From Candidatus Roizmanbacteria bacterium (GTDB lineage: Bacteria > Patescibacteriota > Microgenomatia > UBA1406 > GWC2-37-13), in NCBI GenBank assembly GCA_013334845.1, contig JAAXWV010000062.1, forward strand, positions 1 to 7,321: a DNA stretch of 7,321 nt. Reading direction: 5' to 3'. The notes beneath the pieces are model-generated. The model was given only the letters and a program-made list of their open reading frames with translations, had not been told where the DNA came from and did not search any database. The position numbers and the translations under genes were made by a program. This document shows, in pieces, positions 1 through 5,893 of the stretch (position 1 is the stretch's first letter; each line of letters starts with the position of its first letter).

Positions 1-1234
1 ATTCCAGTATTTCGGGTCTCTCTTTCAATACTTGCCCAAGTAAAGGACCGTTAACTACGTCGGGTGATAATGTGCGCATGGCATTCACAATGTTGTCTGA
101 TATCTCCGACAATCCATAACATGTAGCAAGGTTCAACATAATGGGTACTCCTGATACTGATAGGCCAGGGAAATAACCCATTTCAGATTGTTCTTTTTTC
201 AACTGTCCTTCACCGCTTACTGAAAACTGATTAAACGGTCCTAATTGTATTATTTTATTCAGTTTTTCTCTACTCAACCCGTGCGACATCAGGAGAGCGG
301 GCACAATCACATGTTTTTCAATAGACTCTCTAAATCGTTGCGAGACATGGCTAACATTTATTTTTGTCAATGCTCTAAGCAGACCTAAAGAATCATTTCT
401 AAAAAAATCTTTCAGTGTACCCACCATGGTATTCCACATCGCTTGATTGTCTTGTTGCACTATGAAATAAAATTCCTCGGCTGATTTATGACCAAATATA
501 CTGCTTAGCTTATACATTTTTTCGTCTACCGGATAATTAAAATAGGGAGAGGTAACTGTGGCTTCATCACTAGAAGGGTTAAAAAATATTCGACTACCCC
601 ATTGTTCTAGCAACGTAAAACCAGGTTCAAATAATGCAGTACTACTGGAAGGATAAAATCTATTAAGTATTGCCTCCGCAGCAAAATCTGTCGCAAGGCC
701 CTCTCCCGTCATATTTTTAATCGATCCTTCGTTATTTCTAAAAAATTGAATTGCCTCTGGTATGGTTTTTATTTGCTGACCAAATACATAGTTAATATAG
801 TCGATCACTTTATGTCTTAATTTTAGAGACAGAGTATGCTTTTCGTCATCAGTTAATATTTTCGTTAAATCACTTAATTTTTTAGCCACTTCCCGATATA
901 TAGATGAGGAAATTTTGTTTATAGCTTTTTCCTCCATTTGTTTAGATTTGAATCCTTCTTCCCTTTTAGAGAACATTTCTAGCATATTCTTTGGTACTAT
1001 CGCCAATTCTGTATATTTTTCATCGATGGGAACGGCAGCGCCAGCAGTGAGCACGATAAGATTTGTTACTCGTTTTGCAAATTCCGTTTTTTCATCAACT
1101 CCCTGTCCTACCGCCTCAGTGACAACAAAAGTAGACGGCATTGGAACAGTTGGATTACGGTAGGCTTCATTAAGCCATTCCGTGATAGCCTTATCAATTT
1201 CAGGAATATCCAATCCTAACAAATATCTCGACTT
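1..1234 (-). CDS. Large protein of unknown family, in-frame continuation of the 491-codon ORF, runs off the left edge
   Basis: Read on the minus strand, the frame directly after the TAA at 1237-1235 is open for 411 codons to the window edge, with no stop. It is the same frame as the upstream 491-codon ORF. The first residues after the stop are KSRYLLGLDIPEIDKAITEW, and the last are LGQVLKERPEILE. The first in-frame ATG is at 1141-1139 (MPSTFVV), 31 codons in, and no Shine-Dalgarno precedes it. TTG codons nearer the stop are also poorly placed. The composition is soluble, mixed charged and aromatic, with no signal peptide or obvious membrane helix, and I recognise no domain. The absence of a good start suggests the C-terminal part of one large protein (at least 902 residues) split by a nonsense codon, a readthrough stop or a base error. 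A separate, translationally coupled gene is the alternative. That the region codes is fairly sure; its function is unknown. Confidence 0.7.
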
Positions 1235-2710
1235 TTAAGATTGAATGGAAATTTCCAGTAGCTTCATATACGCGTCACGTTTTTCAGTGGTATGATATCC
1301 GCCATAAAACTCCTTTGTATTCTGATTGAACACACCATAATCACCGAACAAAAATTCATTCAGCGATACCTTTTTCAAGGGATGACTACCATCGAGTTTT
1401 TCTTGAATTATCCTTTGAAACAGTTCTACGCCCGAATACTTTTTTTCTTGCCATTTTTTATATGCACTCCTGATGCGACCTGGAGTGCGCTCATAATTTT
1501 CAAAAAAACGTGCTTCGTGATTTTCATTTATCGGCTCCAGTATCGATAATACAGCATTACTCGAAAGCCAATCATAATACGTAGAAGGCGGCATAGATTT
1601 AAAAAAGGGAAAGAGGGTGGGAAGAAGTTCGGGAACCTGCATACAAAACGCAATTGTTTTCATTGGATCTGCTTCAAGTGAGATGAGAAACTCGGCTCGA
1701 GCCTGCTCGTATTGAAAACCCGAACGACCTTCTTGAGCATAAAGGAGTTCATTGGTGGCAATAAAATTTTTAACGTGCCTCCAACCCCGTTCAGTATAAA
1801 ATCTTTTAGCAAAATCGAATTTCTGATCAGATCCTGTTGGGAAAGTATTCCCATAGCGTAAAGAGCGCATGAATATAGTGAGTTGTCGTGTTAGCTCACC
1901 ATAATTTCCACAGGCAGGAAAATCATCCGGTCCGGCAAGTGTAGCTTTGACTGCTTCCAAATCATTTTCGTTGTAGTACATTAGTCCTTTTTTTGTGGTT
2001 GTTGTCACAGCGAATTTCAATCTAACTTTGCCTTGCGCTTTGTCAGACGAATTTCCTGTACGTGTCTCTCCCTCCAAGGTATTACTGTTTGCAAAAAAGC
2101 CCATATCAACAGACGTTATTTGCCGACCTGTTTTACAATTTACAAATTCAACGGTCGCGTTATATATTTTTTGGCCACTGTTGACCGCCACTTCTCCGAA
2201 CCGCACATGGGCTTCCATATTGTCCTCAATCTTATATACTTTAGCGTCACGAGCTCCAACATTGACCGGCTTGTCTCCAGCGACTCTATTCAGGACCGAA
2301 TGAGCCGCAACCAGGAAGTTTTTTCCCGTCGTTATTTTATCTTCTTCTGTTGCTGCTTTACCTATGTCTACCTTAATATCAAAATCGGATGGATTATCAG
2401 CATTGTCTTTAAGGAGTTTTGGAGCTCGTGAACATTTAGCCGTAAGCTTCCTCATTTGTTCACGTATTTGAGCTGATTTATTGTTCGGTTGAGCTAATCG
2501 GTCAACGGCATTGCGCACTCCCCATAATGTCATTTTAGGATTCGTTAAGTGGAACTCATTCAATATTTTCGCCGATATGGAGCCTGCACGGGCAAGTAAA
2601 ATCTTATCTTCTTCGCGGCACTCAGTGAAAATCTCTCCGAAGGTGAATGTGCTATATCCTTCCCATTTCTTATTTTCTGGCGATGGGCGACCACCCTCTG
2701 ATGGATTCAT
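1235..2710 (-). CDS. Hypothetical 491-residue soluble protein, second gene of the regulator operon
   Basis: I do not recognise the family. The ATG at 2710 lies 2 bp after the TAA of the wHTH regulator. No Shine-Dalgarno is visible (the upstream bases are ATCGAATAAAT), so translation is probably coupled to the regulator. The N-terminus is polar (MNPSEGGRPSPENKKW), with no signal peptide or membrane segment, so the protein is likely cytoplasmic. Residues about 30-105 look helical and charged. Residues about 150-245 look beta-rich, with a Thr run (TTTTKK) near 237-241. Residues about 295-445 look helical and aromatic-rich, including a Pro/Phe-rich patch near 359-375 (VPELLPTLFPFFKSMPP). It ends in LLEISIQS followed by TAA, and the frame then continues open for 411 codons, so it may be only the first half of a longer protein. 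Its tight linkage to a regulator suggests it is that regulator's main target or partner, which is inference only. Confidence 0.82.
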   Translation of the reverse strand: MNPSEGGRPSPENKKWEGYSTFTFGEIFTECREEDKILLARAGSISAKILNEFHLTNPKMTLWGVRNAVDRLAQPNNKSAQIREQMRKLTAKCSRAPKLLKDNADNPSDFDIKVDIGKAATEEDKITTGKNFLVAAHSVLNRVAGDKPVNVGARDAKVYKIEDNMEAHVRFGEVAVNSGQKIYNATVEFVNCKTGRQITSVDMGFFANSNTLEGETRTGNSSDKAQGKVRLKFAVTTTTKKGLMYYNENDLEAVKATLAGPDDFPACGNYGELTRQLTIFMRSLRYGNTFPTGSDQKFDFAKRFYTERGWRHVKNFIATNELLYAQEGRSGFQYEQARAEFLISLEADPMKTIAFCMQVPELLPTLFPFFKSMPPSTYYDWLSSNAVLSILEPINENHEARFFENYERTPGRIRSAYKKWQEKKYSGVELFQRIIQEKLDGSHPLKKVSLNEFLFGDYGVFNQNTKEFYGGYHTTEKRDAYMKLLEISIQS

Positions 2711-2712
2711 AT

Positions 2713-3786
2713 TTATTCGATGTAACTATATCCTTTGTTTCTTGTCGTCTGGATTGCCTCAGAATCGAGTCCCAAGGTACTTAACTTCTTACGTAATCGC
2801 GCGATGAGGCGGTCAATCGCCCAATCTGAGTAATGCTCTTCTGTATCGATCGGCCAAATTATTTTGGCCAAGGTATCGCGATCTACTACATCGCTTTTAT
2901 ACATCAGGAGGGTTTCGAGGATACGCTTTTCTTTCTTAGAAAGCGAAGTGGTGATATTAACATTGTTACACACAATAGAGCGACCTGATATCTGTATACT
3001 TGCTTTGGGTGCCAGATTTTTAATGTAGTGTAACAGGAGTTCAATCGAGATCAAATGTTCCCTTACCGCTCCCAATGCTGTGAAGTGGTGGAGAGCATGA
3101 ATCTTGAGTGGATCTTTAATTGGATTTTTTTCCACGATATCAAAGAGCACCTGTTGCTGAACCTCGGAAAGACTGTAGTAGATACTTTCTATACGCATCT
3201 GCACCTGCGGCATTTCGGCTAACCGGGCAAGATTGATCGACCTCTCTTCCAATACAACTCGTGCTGCGTGTTTCAAGAGCCAGGTGTGTCCTCCACACCA
3301 CCTTACTAACGATTTGACTATTTTTTCAGGAAGTGCTGCATTCCATTTCTGAGCAAGATAATGAACAAACTGAGCTGAATCGACTTCATCAAAAAGCGGA
3401 TAATAGAAAACAGATTTAAGGAAGTCTGAGTTAAGATTTTTGGTAATCATTGGATCGGTTACATCGGTCTCAAAGAGAAAATAGAAGCGATATTGATCAT
3501 GGTGTTTCTGAAGATCTATTAACCGATTCAAAATGCCAATATTTTTCGTGTCGATAAATACTGAACTACCGGTAAAAACATAGGCTTTCTTCTCCTGTAA
3601 TTTAATGCCTTGCAACTTGTCATATATATCTTCTACTTCTGACTCTGTGATATATAAAACTTCTGTAGAAATCGGGAGGGGATCGTTCTGTAAAATCTGA
3701 TCAAGCCGCCATTTAAGATCGGCCTTAGGAGCGCCAATAATAAAGGCCGGATTATTTTTCTCGTAGCACTCGTGTACAAAGCGCAC
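2713..3786 (-). CDS. Transcriptional regulator: degenerate NTPase-like domain plus C-terminal OmpR/PhoB-type winged helix
   Basis: Residues about 262-357 match the Trans_reg_C winged-helix pattern. They include SLSKKEKRILETLL (helix 1), VDRDTLAKIIWP (helix 2), the recognition-helix region DWAIDRLIARLRKKL and the terminal wing hairpin IQTTRNKGYSYIE, where the family usually has a T-x-R-G-x-GY signature. There is no receiver domain and no phospho-acceptor Asp context. The N-terminal 200 residues instead resemble an AAA/STAND-like NTPase. FIIGAPKADLKW sits at the P-loop position but lacks the GK[ST] core, AYVFTGSSVFID sits where Walker B would be, and WCGGHTWLLKHAARV resembles the helical lid. 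ATP binding is therefore doubtful. The span given starts at GTG 3786, just after an in-frame TGA and without a Shine-Dalgarno. The true start is more likely ATG 3827, reached through a one-base frameshift (see the separate entry). The gene is probably autoregulated through the inverted repeat upstream. Confidence 0.85.
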   Translation of the reverse strand: MRFVHECYEKNNPAFIIGAPKADLKWRLDQILQNDPLPISTEVLYITESEVEDIYDKLQGIKLQEKKAYVFTGSSVFIDTKNIGILNRLIDLQKHHDQYRFYFLFETDVTDPMITKNLNSDFLKSVFYYPLFDEVDSAQFVHYLAQKWNAALPEKIVKSLVRWCGGHTWLLKHAARVVLEERSINLARLAEMPQVQMRIESIYYSLSEVQQQVLFDIVEKNPIKDPLKIHALHHFTALGAVREHLISIELLLHYIKNLAPKASIQISGRSIVCNNVNITTSLSKKEKRILETLLMYKSDVVDRDTLAKIIWPIDTEEHYSDWAIDRLIARLRKKLSTLGLDSEAIQTTRNKGYSYIE

Positions 3787-3827
3787 AGGTCACGATATTT
3801 CTTCGGTTCAAAAAAATTATATGCCAT
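3787..3827 (-). other. Probable true N-terminus of the regulator, frame-shifted from the main ORF
   Basis: The ATG at 3827 begins MAYNFFEPKKYRDL in a frame one base away from the regulator's. The regulator frame resumes as RFVHECYEKNNPAFIIG. Adding a single G at the CCTGTGCGC stretch (about 3781-3789) would fuse them as ...KKYRDL-V-RFVHEC..., a continuous amphipathic helix leading into the first beta strand of the NTPase-like fold. The promoter also places the transcript start within 1-3 bases of this ATG, as expected for a leaderless mRNA. This is either a base error, a real frameshift mutation, or less likely programmed frameshifting (no slippery heptamer is visible). Confidence 0.55.
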
Positions 3828-3835
3828 TTCGAGCG

Positions 3836-3865
3836 ATTATAGCATATCTGACATTTTTTTGTCAG
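3836..3865 (-). promoter_or_regulatory. Extended -10 promoter of the regulator operon (leaderless)
   Basis: On the minus strand, CTGACA at 3865-3860 is a 5/6 match to the -35 box. It is followed by an 18-bp spacer and a perfect TATAAT at 3841-3836, preceded by TGC, which gives the extended -10 form TGNTATAAT. The predicted transcription start is near 3829, only a couple of bases before ATG 3827. There is no room for a Shine-Dalgarno, so the mRNA would be leaderless. This is the best sigma70-type promoter in the window. Confidence 0.75.
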
Positions 3866-3868
3866 ATA
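3845..3868. promoter_or_regulatory. Perfect inverted repeat, probable operator
   Basis: TATCTGACA, six T, then TGTCAGATA (plus strand) form a perfect 9-bp inverted repeat. It overlaps the -35 box (3860-3865) and most of the -10/-35 spacer of the regulator promoter. A dimeric repressor bound here would occlude RNA polymerase, and the adjacent wHTH protein is the obvious candidate. A terminator is less likely: the six-T stretch is in the loop, not after the stem, and the element lies inside a promoter. Confidence 0.65.
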
Positions 3869-3871
3869 CAT

Positions 3872-3897
3872 TGTCAAGCAGATGCTTAAACCTGCTT
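3872..3897. repeat. Extra half-sites upstream of the operator
   Basis: A second TGTCA at 3872-3876 lies 12 bp from the one in the operator (3860-3864), a direct-repeat spacing near one helical turn. Next to it, AAGCA-GA-TGCTT (3876-3887) is a small imperfect palindrome, and TGCTT recurs at 3893-3897. OmpR/PhoB-type winged helices commonly bind direct repeats about one turn apart, so these may be extra binding sites. They are short and could be chance. Confidence 0.3.
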
Positions 3898-4102
3898 TTA
3901 TACTCAGATTAGTTATTTATTTACTAAACTCTATGAAAACAACACTGCAGGTGCCCAACAAACAATACATGGCTGCGGTTCGCAAGGACTGTTTGGTACA
4001 AATTTTACTCACCCCTCACCACTCGGTATGTGAAATGAGTATCAAACGTCACTCACTTAGAGGGGCTCGAGTGCACGCGATGGAGCGTTATTACTAAGGT
4101 GG
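3898..4102. other. Intergenic region with no supported gene, possible RNA stems
   Basis: This gap lies between the DUF2079-type gene (ending at 4103) and the operator region. No terminator with a T-tract is visible after the DUF2079 stop on the minus strand. A 71-codon plus-strand ORF (3882-4097) crosses it but lacks a ribosome binding site and any recognisable motif. CCCCTC (4012-4017) can pair with GAGGGG (4060-4065), and inside that TGAGT (4036-4040) pairs with ACTCA (4051-4055), which makes a nested hairpin possible on either strand. Confidence 0.4.
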
Positions 4103-5482
4103 TCATTTCCCCACCCGTTTAAAGAGATAATGATCGCCGGAATGATAGACGAGCTGATAGTTAACATCAGCTTTGATTTTCCCAATCAGCTCGTTGATTG
4201 AGTCGGGAAGGTGTCCGATATTTACACTTCCCCACAACCCGTCAAGTCGTTGACCGGGACGCGCGTCAATGGCGATATAGTCGGGTTTGTAAGGTTCGTA
4301 ATCAATCCGGAGCAGCCACATATTCCGGTGAGTAAAATGCCCTGCTAGGCTATTTTGAGTCATCACCGAGGCATTGGCTGGAATTTTACTAAGTAATACA
4401 TCTAAAAAGACAAAGTCATGGGTATGTTGATAAAAGCTAGGGTTGTAAGCTAAGGCAAACGGGCCATGCATAACAAATCGATATAAAAAAAGAGCGTTTC
4501 CAATGATTGCAAGGGCGATAATCGTCAGAACTACTCTGGGGAGAAAACGTTGAAGTAATCGTAACCCAAATACTGCCGATACTCCAAGAATGGCAGATAA
4601 GAGAATGCTATAGTGAAGCCCAAGTTCCCAGCGGAGTACCCAGTTCGGTGATGAAAACCGGGTAAGAAAATCCAGAAATATCAGTCCATAAAAAGCTGGA
4701 GAAAGTAGTGATACAAATCCAAAACTCCAGAAACTATAGAGAATTGTTTTTACCTTGACCGGCACATCAATGAAAGAAGTCACAATATGGAGAGGATTAA
4801 ATGAGATCTGCTCTGATCCATACTGATAAAAACCTCCGGAGAAAAACGGGATGATGACTTTTATCGCAAGCGCCCCCCACACGAGTGAAATAAGGCAAGT
4901 TACAAGAGCGATTTTCCACCATTTCCGGTTGAGAAAAAATATCGAAACACCCATCCCCGTTCCGACAATAAAATTACTCTCCTTAAAGCCGAGGGTAAGC
5001 AACAGAAAGAGAAAGTACCAGCGTGGTTTTTGAGATACCAGTGCATAGTAAGCAGCAATAAATGTGCACGAGGCTATAGTCACTTCGTGGAAGTCAGTAA
5101 TTACGGCATTCTGAACTCCCACAAAGAGGAGGTACGAAATCATGGCAGCAAACGCGAGAAGGCGGTTCTTGAGCACCTTGACCCCCGTTAGATAGAGCAA
5201 GAATCCGCCTATCCCCACTGCCGACGCTTGGGCAACAAGCATGGTCTCCGGCGCCGAAAAAATCCAATAGAGAGGGGAAAGGAGAAAAATACTCGGATTA
5301 AAATGATCGGCAAAAATCCACTTTCCACCCACTACAAAGTGATCGATTATCGGCGGAGCAAAGTGAGCCACTCTCCAAAGTGCTTGATCAAATATTCCGA
5401 AGTCGTAATAAAATGTCTCGTATTGCCAAAATCGAACTACTGATACAAGTGCACCTGCGATCGCAAACATAAAACACACCAA
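4103..5482 (-). CDS. DUF2079-type polytopic membrane protein
   Basis: A 459-residue integral membrane protein with roughly 8-10 hydrophobic helices and a soluble C-terminal domain of about 100 residues. It fits the DUF2079 family, whose members resemble GT-C glycosyltransferases but have no proven substrate. Visible family motifs are YDFGIFDQALW (26-36), FADHFNPSIFLLSPLY (57-72), DFHEV (130-134) and KESNF (167-171). The C-terminal segment IPANASVMTQNSLAGHFTHR (367-386) followed by PDYIAIDARP is also typical. Acidic residues in the first loops (D27, D32, D59) are where a GT-C catalytic Asp would lie, which is inference. The start is uncertain. The span uses TTG 5482; GTG 5479 and ATG 5470 follow in frame, none has a Shine-Dalgarno, and all lie inside the first membrane helix. 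Upstream, KTVPLIYL is also in frame, back to a TAG at 5509-5507, so the annotated N-terminus may be clipped. Its link to the downstream operon is positional only. Confidence 0.85.
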   Translation of the reverse strand: MVCFMFAIAGALVSVVRFWQYETFYYDFGIFDQALWRVAHFAPPIIDHFVVGGKWIFADHFNPSIFLLSPLYWIFSAPETMLVAQASAVGIGGFLLYLTGVKVLKNRLLAFAAMISYLLFVGVQNAVITDFHEVTIASCTFIAAYYALVSQKPRWYFLFLLLTLGFKESNFIVGTGMGVSIFFLNRKWWKIALVTCLISLVWGALAIKVIIPFFSGGFYQYGSEQISFNPLHIVTSFIDVPVKVKTILYSFWSFGFVSLLSPAFYGLIFLDFLTRFSSPNWVLRWELGLHYSILLSAILGVSAVFGLRLLQRFLPRVVLTIIALAIIGNALFLYRFVMHGPFALAYNPSFYQHTHDFVFLDVLLSKIPANASVMTQNSLAGHFTHRNMWLLRIDYEPYKPDYIAIDARPGQRLDGLWGSVNIGHLPDSINELIGKIKADVNYQLVYHSGDHYLFKRVGK

Positions 5483-5753
5483 AAGGTATATTAAAGGGAC
5501 TGTCTTCTAAGCTTTTAATATTGCAGATTTTAAAACTCGGGGAAGGGTTCCCCAGCCTCTCAAAGTAGATTGTTGAGTATGGTTTAAGAAACCAGAAGAA
5601 ATTGTTTACAGTTGTTTCGACAAAAGCATTGACTTGAAAAGAAAAGATAAGGTATAGAATAAGCAAAACCACAAACGCAACCGATAAACTAGCTTCCAGA
5701 TCGTGCTTGCCAAACTTCTTGTCGGTTTTGGAAAGATTAGTCTCTTCTTTCAT
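5388..5753 (-). CDS. Short membrane-protein ORF, possibly truncated or frameshifted
   Basis: The ATG at 5753 is preceded by GGGAGG with a 7-base spacer, so initiation here is credible. The product begins with a charged Lys/Glu-rich stretch (MKEETNLSKTDKKFGKHDLE), followed by one strong membrane helix at about residues 23-42 (SVAFVVLLILYLIFSFQVNA) and an aromatic-rich segment to about residue 67. The last 31 codons overlap the start of the DUF2079-type gene in another frame and read like a shadow, with an Arg/Cys/Ser-rich tail, so the natural end is probably lost. One frameshift near 5565 would instead end it at a TGA just before the hairpin at 5539-5553. I recognise no family. It may be the N-terminus of a longer membrane protein cut by a rearrangement or an assembly join, or a genuine small membrane protein. 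The start is supported; the end is not. Confidence 0.45.
   Translation of the reverse strand: MKEETNLSKTDKKFGKHDLEASLSVAFVVLLILYLIFSFQVNAFVETTVNNFFWFLKPYSTIYFERLGNPSPSFKICNIKSLEDSPFNIPFGVFYVCDRRCTCISSSILAIRDILLRLRNI
5488..5518 (-). promoter_or_regulatory. Weak candidate promoter for the DUF2079-type gene
   Basis: On the minus strand TAATAT (5493-5488) could be a -10 box, with TTAAAA (5518-5513) as a poor -35 box at 19-bp spacing. It would put the transcript start close to GTG 5479. The -10-to-start distance of 8 bp equals that of the leaderless regulator promoter, which is the only reason to take it seriously. Confidence 0.2.
5539..5553 (-). terminator. GC-rich hairpin, weak terminator candidate
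   Basis: GGGGAA-GGG-TTCCCC (plus strand) is a perfect 6-bp stem with a 3-base loop. On the minus strand it is followed by GAG and then TTTT. It could end the transcript from 5753 ahead of the DUF2079-type gene. The short T-tract, three bases from the stem, makes it weak, and it lies inside the open frame of the short ORF. Confidence 0.3.
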
Positions 5754-5760
5754 TGTTTTT

Positions 5761-5766
5761 CCTCCC
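5761..5766 (-). promoter_or_regulatory. Strong ribosome binding site for the short membrane ORF
   Basis: CCTCCC on the plus strand reads GGGAGG on the minus strand, 7 bases before ATG 5753. It decides that start, and it contrasts with the minus-strand genes to the left, none of which has a Shine-Dalgarno. Confidence 0.7.
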
Positions 5767-5784
5767 AGGTTTCATCACAAACAA

Positions 5785-5813
5785 TAAATATCACGAAATC
5801 AAAAGAAAATCAA
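5785..5813 (-). promoter_or_regulatory. Candidate promoter for the short membrane ORF
   Basis: On the minus strand TTGATT (5813-5808) is followed by a 17-bp spacer and TATTTA (5790-5785), which is preceded by TGA as in an extended -10. The predicted start near 5778 gives a leader of about 25 bases carrying the GGGAGG site. The -10 match is only moderate. Confidence 0.4.
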
Positions 5814-5833
5814 ACCCACTTCACCAAAAAAGC

Positions 5834-5861
5834 TTGTCACAGAGCCAAAATTAAATATACT
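5834..5861 (+). promoter_or_regulatory. Promoter of ileS
   Basis: TTGTCA (5834-5839) and TATACT (5856-5861) are each 5/6 matches to the sigma70 consensus and are separated by 16 bp. The predicted transcript start near 5868 leaves a leader of about 25 bases with the GGAGG site. There is no room for a T-box riboswitch in this leader, so T-box control of ileS by uncharged tRNA-Ile is not expected here. Confidence 0.6.
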
Positions 5862-5882
5862 ATCCATTTAACAAGTTTTTTT

Positions 5883-5887
5883 GGAGG
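5883..5887 (+). promoter_or_regulatory. Ribosome binding site of ileS
   Basis: GGAGG ends 6 bases before ATG 5894, a near-ideal distance, and fixes the ileS start. Confidence 0.8.
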
Positions 5888-5893
5888 CATTTG

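Noticed and set aside
100..119. TTGTC-N10-GACAA, resembling half-sites of the operator near 3860.
   Set aside because: The arms are only 5 bp, it lies inside an open coding frame far from any promoter, and the match to the operator sequence is partial.
915..1163. Plus-strand ORF of 82 codons.
   Set aside because: It lies wholly opposite the open minus-strand frame of the large protein, has no ribosome binding site, and reads as an antisense shadow.
1235..1237. Reassignment of TAA to a sense codon in this organism.
   Set aside because: The regulator ends at a TAA 2 bp before the next ATG, a normal operon layout, and no other in-frame TAA interrupts a conserved gene in the window.
1995..2431. 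Two overlapping plus-strand ORFs of 102 and 132 codons.
   Set aside because: Both lie opposite the 491-codon ORF, in different frames and without initiation signals. The minus-strand frame is longer and operon-linked.
3882..4097. A 71-codon plus-strand ORF in the gap upstream of the regulator, divergent from it.
   Set aside because: It has no Shine-Dalgarno at either ATG (3882 or the internal one near 3933), no recognisable motif, and no promoter with acceptable spacing (TTGTCA at 3871 to TATACT at 3899 leaves 22 bp). Its composition is not clearly coding.
4098..4122. GGTGG/CCACC stem at the end of the DUF2079-type gene as a terminator.
   Set aside because: It overlaps the stop codon, has only 5 bp and an 8-base loop, and no T-tract follows on the minus strand.
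5754..5893. A T-box or other tRNA-sensing leader ahead of ileS.
   Set aside because: The promoter leaves only about 25 bases of leader, too short for a T-box, and no specifier stem or antiterminator sequence is visible.
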